Assembly: GCA_026724425.1 (NCBI GenBank) | Contig: JAIUCV010000345.1 | Location: 124,001 to 188,000, forward strand | From: Erythrophleum ivorense | Taxonomy: Eukaryota > Streptophyta > Magnoliopsida > Fabales > Fabaceae | Reading direction: 5' to 3' | DNA length: 64,000 nucleotides | Shown here: one piece after another, positions 60,235 through 64,000 of the stretch | Position numbering within the stretch: position 1 is the stretch's first letter | Layout of the letters: each line of letters starts with the position of its first letter | Position numbers and translations under genes: made by a program | Notes under the pieces: generated by a model | Told to the model about the DNA's origin: nothing | Seen by the model: the letters and a program-made list of their open reading frames with translations, nothing else | Databases searched by the model: none

Positions 60235-63200
60235 TGTAACACTATAACTTTTAGCTCATTTAATGCCATTTATAAGCTTTGTATTATCAATCCCACAAGA
60301 TCATATGAAACGGGGATGAAAATAATAAACTTTTTTCATGTTGCGCTATTATCAAAAAAATTTAATTTGGTGTTACGTGAACTGTGTGAGCTCATACTAT
60401 ATTTTCTCATATTTAATTTCATTATTACAACTCATTTGTATCACAAAAATATGCCTACAACCCATGGAAACCGAAATGGAGCTCAAAATAAATAATCACA
60501 TTTTCGGCCAGATTTGCTCCATTTTCTGACCAAACTTTGAAAAATTATAACTAAATCTAAAAAATTCGAAATCATGAAATCTTCATCATTATGGAAATCT
60601 TAGGATGTCTACTTCACACTAAAAATACGCCCAGGTCATAAAATTCATCACATAGGACGTTTGACATCCAAAAAGCTACAGAGTTGTTGGCTGCCTGGGC
60701 TGTTGTTCAGTTTACTGATGCAAATTTTTGAAATTCATAACTAATTCTATAAAAATAAAAATCACACACATTCGGTCATTCTGGAAAGCTAAAAATGTTA
60801 ACTTGATAGTAAAAATAATTTCAGAATGAAACCGATACGTTTAGTCAGCTGGACCCTATGGAACAGTAACCAGACTTATGGGGCGCTACTAATACTGACA
60901 GTTAACTTCAAACATGCATAACTCACTGCTCAGACCTCCAAATGAGGTGATCTCAGTGGTCACAGAAAGCTTATGACCTCTAGTTTATGCATGTAAAATT
61001 TCATAAGCATTGAACACCATTTGGCCATCGGGTGACACAGAATTCAAAACTGTCAGTATGAACAGTACCCATACCAGAATCCATGAAAAATCCCAACTTT
61101 GAAAATTCATCAAATATTCTCTAGGTCTCCAGAAATTATGATATTTAGCTTTCCAAAAATCTCTTAATGAGACCTAATTGCATACCAAGTTTCAGGGCAA
61201 GACTAATTCATTTGGCCAAAAAATGACATAGGGTTCCATTATGGTCAATTTTGGCTCCATATTGGGTACCAAAATTACCAAATGGATTTCCCTTGGTCTT
61301 GGCACCTTTTGGGCAAGTTTAAAAGCATATTTAAGACTTGTGTGAGCTACCCAAATGGTCCCAAACCTCATGCATCTTATTTTGGCCATTCAACCCACAT
61401 TTATACACATATTCATCAAACTTTACATTCTCATACCATGGCATTTCATACTCAAAACATGTGCTAATGATCATATATCATTTCCATACATCTAAACATC
61501 ACATAATAGTATGTTTACATCTATCTCACGGTTCATAATACATATACAACATCATATACATCTTGGACCATTATCATGGTTCCAAAATAGACAAAATAAG
61601 CATAAGCTTGTCAATTGTCCCTCTTCATGGTTGTTGGCTCCCTTCACCATAATTGCTTGGTCTACCTAGCATGTTAGGACATTTAAGAGGAGGGAGTGAG
61701 ATTCAAGGATCTCAATAGCTCATCTCCCATTCCATCACACATAATATGTGCAAGCAAGTTTCACAAATGCATGCATGGAGAAAGTAGAAATCATAGGCAT
61801 TTTAAAAGCAACTTTGGCATGTGAATTAATCATACAAGACATTCAAGAGCTCACTAAGTGTTTGGATTGGCCTCATACTTCTCCTCATGGATTTTGGACT
61901 TACCTCACCCATTCTTTAAGCACTTTGGACTTAACTATACTCTTGGGAACCCACTTTGCTTTTGGGAGACTCTTTACTTTGTCTCAACCAAACTCAAGGG
62001 TTCTTGGCTCATCCTCACCAAAAGGAAGAGTTCTTGGCCTTTCCACACTCAAGTAAACTCACACAAACATCATGTAATCATTTGAAAACATAACATAGTA
62101 TCAAGTATCATGGTATATAAAGGCATGCTAGCATACTTTTTAAAGCTTGAAAATACACATACATACATTCTAAAATAAGCTAGACACACATCCATGCATG
62201 AGAGAAGGTGGAGAGAGCTTCTTTGCACAATTTCACACACTTTTTCCTTAACTTTCAAGCCTGCTCTTTCGGCCACACACCCACAATTTGGTGGAGATAG
62301 TTTCTCTTAACCTAGATACAATTTATGGGAGTCAATTAGGTCTATGAAACATATTCTAAGGCTACATCACTTGATAAAACACTAGATTGCTCTATAGGCT
62401 CCATTATGGTCCATAATCACACCTAATGAAGCAACACCCATCAAATGACTTCTAGGCCTCATTTTTTCTTTTCAATTATGATTCTTGACTTCTTTTAAAC
62501 CTCTTGGAGTTATCACATCATTAAAACAAAGGGCCTAGCATCATGTTGCTTTTTTAGGTCCTAATATGGAACCTATGGCACCAATTCACTTTCTTTGAGT
62601 TCTAAATTTTTTCTAAGGCCTCTACTCATCTTCACTCATCACATATGACTCAAGAATAGGCTTAGAAAAATTTAAAACTCTCCCTAGCTATAGGAACTTG
62701 CCTAGGTCGAGACTATGGGGGAAAGAAGAGTTCATGGCCTTCTTGATTTTTCCTTGATGGGAGACACACTTGGGAGGCTTCTTAGAGGTCTTATGAGATC
62801 AATCAAACACTCATATATGCTAGGGAATGCATGAATCAAATCAGTTTTTACAATCCCTTCAAATGCATTACACTTTTTTTACTTAGAGTTCATTAATTTT
62901 TCTTGCAATTTCTTTGCTTTCTTAGATGGGAAGTGCATGTGGGAAGCTCTCTAGGGGTCTTAGGAGCATGTTTAAACATTCAATTAAGTCTAAGAATATT
63001 CATATAAAATCAAATTTGCAAGGGAGCATTTGGATCCCTAATGGTTCTATCTTGTCTCCTAATGCTCCTTTCTTAATTCTATTGGTTTCTTCTTAATCCT
63101 TACCATCTAAAACCCCTAATCCCTCCATAAATTGGGCAGAAAACAACCTATAAGACTTGGGCTCATGGTGGTCAAATTCGTGCAAGAGGAAGGGGGAGGA

Positions 63201-64000
63201 AGAAACTACCAAAGAATGAAAGTTTTACCTTGTTTTCTTGCTTCCTTTGGCTTGTTCTTCCACTTGGTTAGCTTACTCCCTCAATTTTCAAAAATTTCCT
63301 CTCTGTTCTGCCCCAAAAACAGCACCAAACTCTCCATTAAAATCATAGAAAGAAAGCTTGAGAGGAGAGGAGCAAGGTTCAAGAAGGAAGGATATGGAAT
63401 TTCTTAAAGTTTCTTATCTTTTTCTTAAATTTCTTCCTCCAAAATCCTCCTCCTCTTGTGCGCCTAAGAAGCTGGAGTTTTTCTCTGAAATTGGGCAGAA
63501 GCAAGTTGGTCTTAAAGAGGAGAGAAAGAACGTGGCATATAAAGAACCTTCCTTTAACACTTTAATGCCAATTTTGCCCTTCGTTCTTAGCATTTTCGTT
63601 TCTCCTTCATTTTAGCTCCTTTTTGAGAACCTTTTTTTCCATCATAACAAATAGGTTCCCAATTTAATAAAATGCCTTTGAAATCACTCAAATCAGAGCT
63701 AAAACCTTCCTAAACGAACCGATCAAAGTTTGGGTCAACCGACGTCGGAAAGAGTACACCGGAAGGGCTTCACTGGTCCCAGGGCTTCCCATGATTTTTG
63801 GGGCCTCTGAGAACCCCGGAGAACTCAAAATTTTCATTTAAAAAGCTCTCTTATGAGTTTTTCAAAAAGTGCCCATATTTATGAAAACGCCACTGGCCTT
63901 TCGGCAAATTTATCGAATCACTCTGGCCTTGATTTCTGGGTAACTCAAGGCTCAAATCCTCATTTTTTGTTATTTATAATTTTATCATAATTTTATTTGG
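60235..64000 (-). mobile_element. long LTR copy 3, cut by the window end
   Basis: It starts TGTAACACTATAAC on the plus strand and follows copy 1 (39305-42919) throughout. The last 400 bases match copy 1 closely, including GGTCAACCGACGTCGG and GGGCTTCCCATGATTTTTGG. By comparison about 77 bp lie beyond the window. It has an internal 31-bp-type array at about 61850-62053. No coding domain is seen; whether it is a solo LTR or the edge of a full element cannot be told here. Confidence 0.8.

Noticed and set aside
61748..62056. 102-codon plus frame in long LTR copy 3
   Set aside because: Same reason: it covers the LTR minisatellite and is not kept in the other copies.

Overview
The window looks like nuclear DNA of a flowering plant, probably a eudicot. 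It is very AT-rich, full of decayed LTR retrotransposons, small inverted-repeat elements and microsatellites, and holds one well-supported protein gene with plant-type GT-AG splicing, a CT-rich leader and a plant-type PB1 domain. I cannot name the species.

Layout. 1-3353 is the 5' part of a minus-strand Ty1/copia element that runs off the left edge. 3440-3616 is a LINE reverse-transcriptase scrap, cut by an LTR-like sequence starting at 3617. 7330-9100 holds two coding-like islands without an intact gene. 9340-25300 is AT-rich intergenic DNA with a 0.5-kb tandem duplication, several MITE-like elements and microsatellites. The real gene lies at 25477-27756, plus strand, two exons, 704 codons: a PB1 (octicosapeptide/Phox/Bem1p) protein with a long Pro/Gln-rich tail. 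28000-32900 is intergenic, with a 41-unit CT repeat.

32923 to about 51570 is a retrotransposon nest that can be dated by layers. An outer minus-strand copia element has its gag gene split, with one half at 51095-51262 and the other at 32923-33338. Between the halves sits a second minus-strand copia element (33339-51094) with an LTR at each end and an identical 5-bp target duplication, ACACT, on both sides. That element was in turn hit by a 3.6-kb LTR (44602-48237, duplication CTTAT), by a block at about 39050-43530 that itself contains another copy of the 3.6-kb LTR (39305-42919, duplication ATATA), and by a further LTR ending at 38600 next to an Athila/Tat-like 3' end. A third copy of the 3.6-kb LTR starts at 60235 and runs off the right edge. 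Its two nest relatives lie in inverted orientation 1.7 kb apart.

51600-60234 is lower-copy-looking DNA. It has a 22-bp minisatellite (56281-56475) and a few minus-strand exon-like pieces, one of them resembling a WD40 blade (57692-57740), but no gene could be assembled. I saw no tRNA, rRNA, CRISPR or bacterial-type operon, and nothing that I can honestly call a new biological system. The strongest observations are the exact target-site duplications that prove the nesting order.
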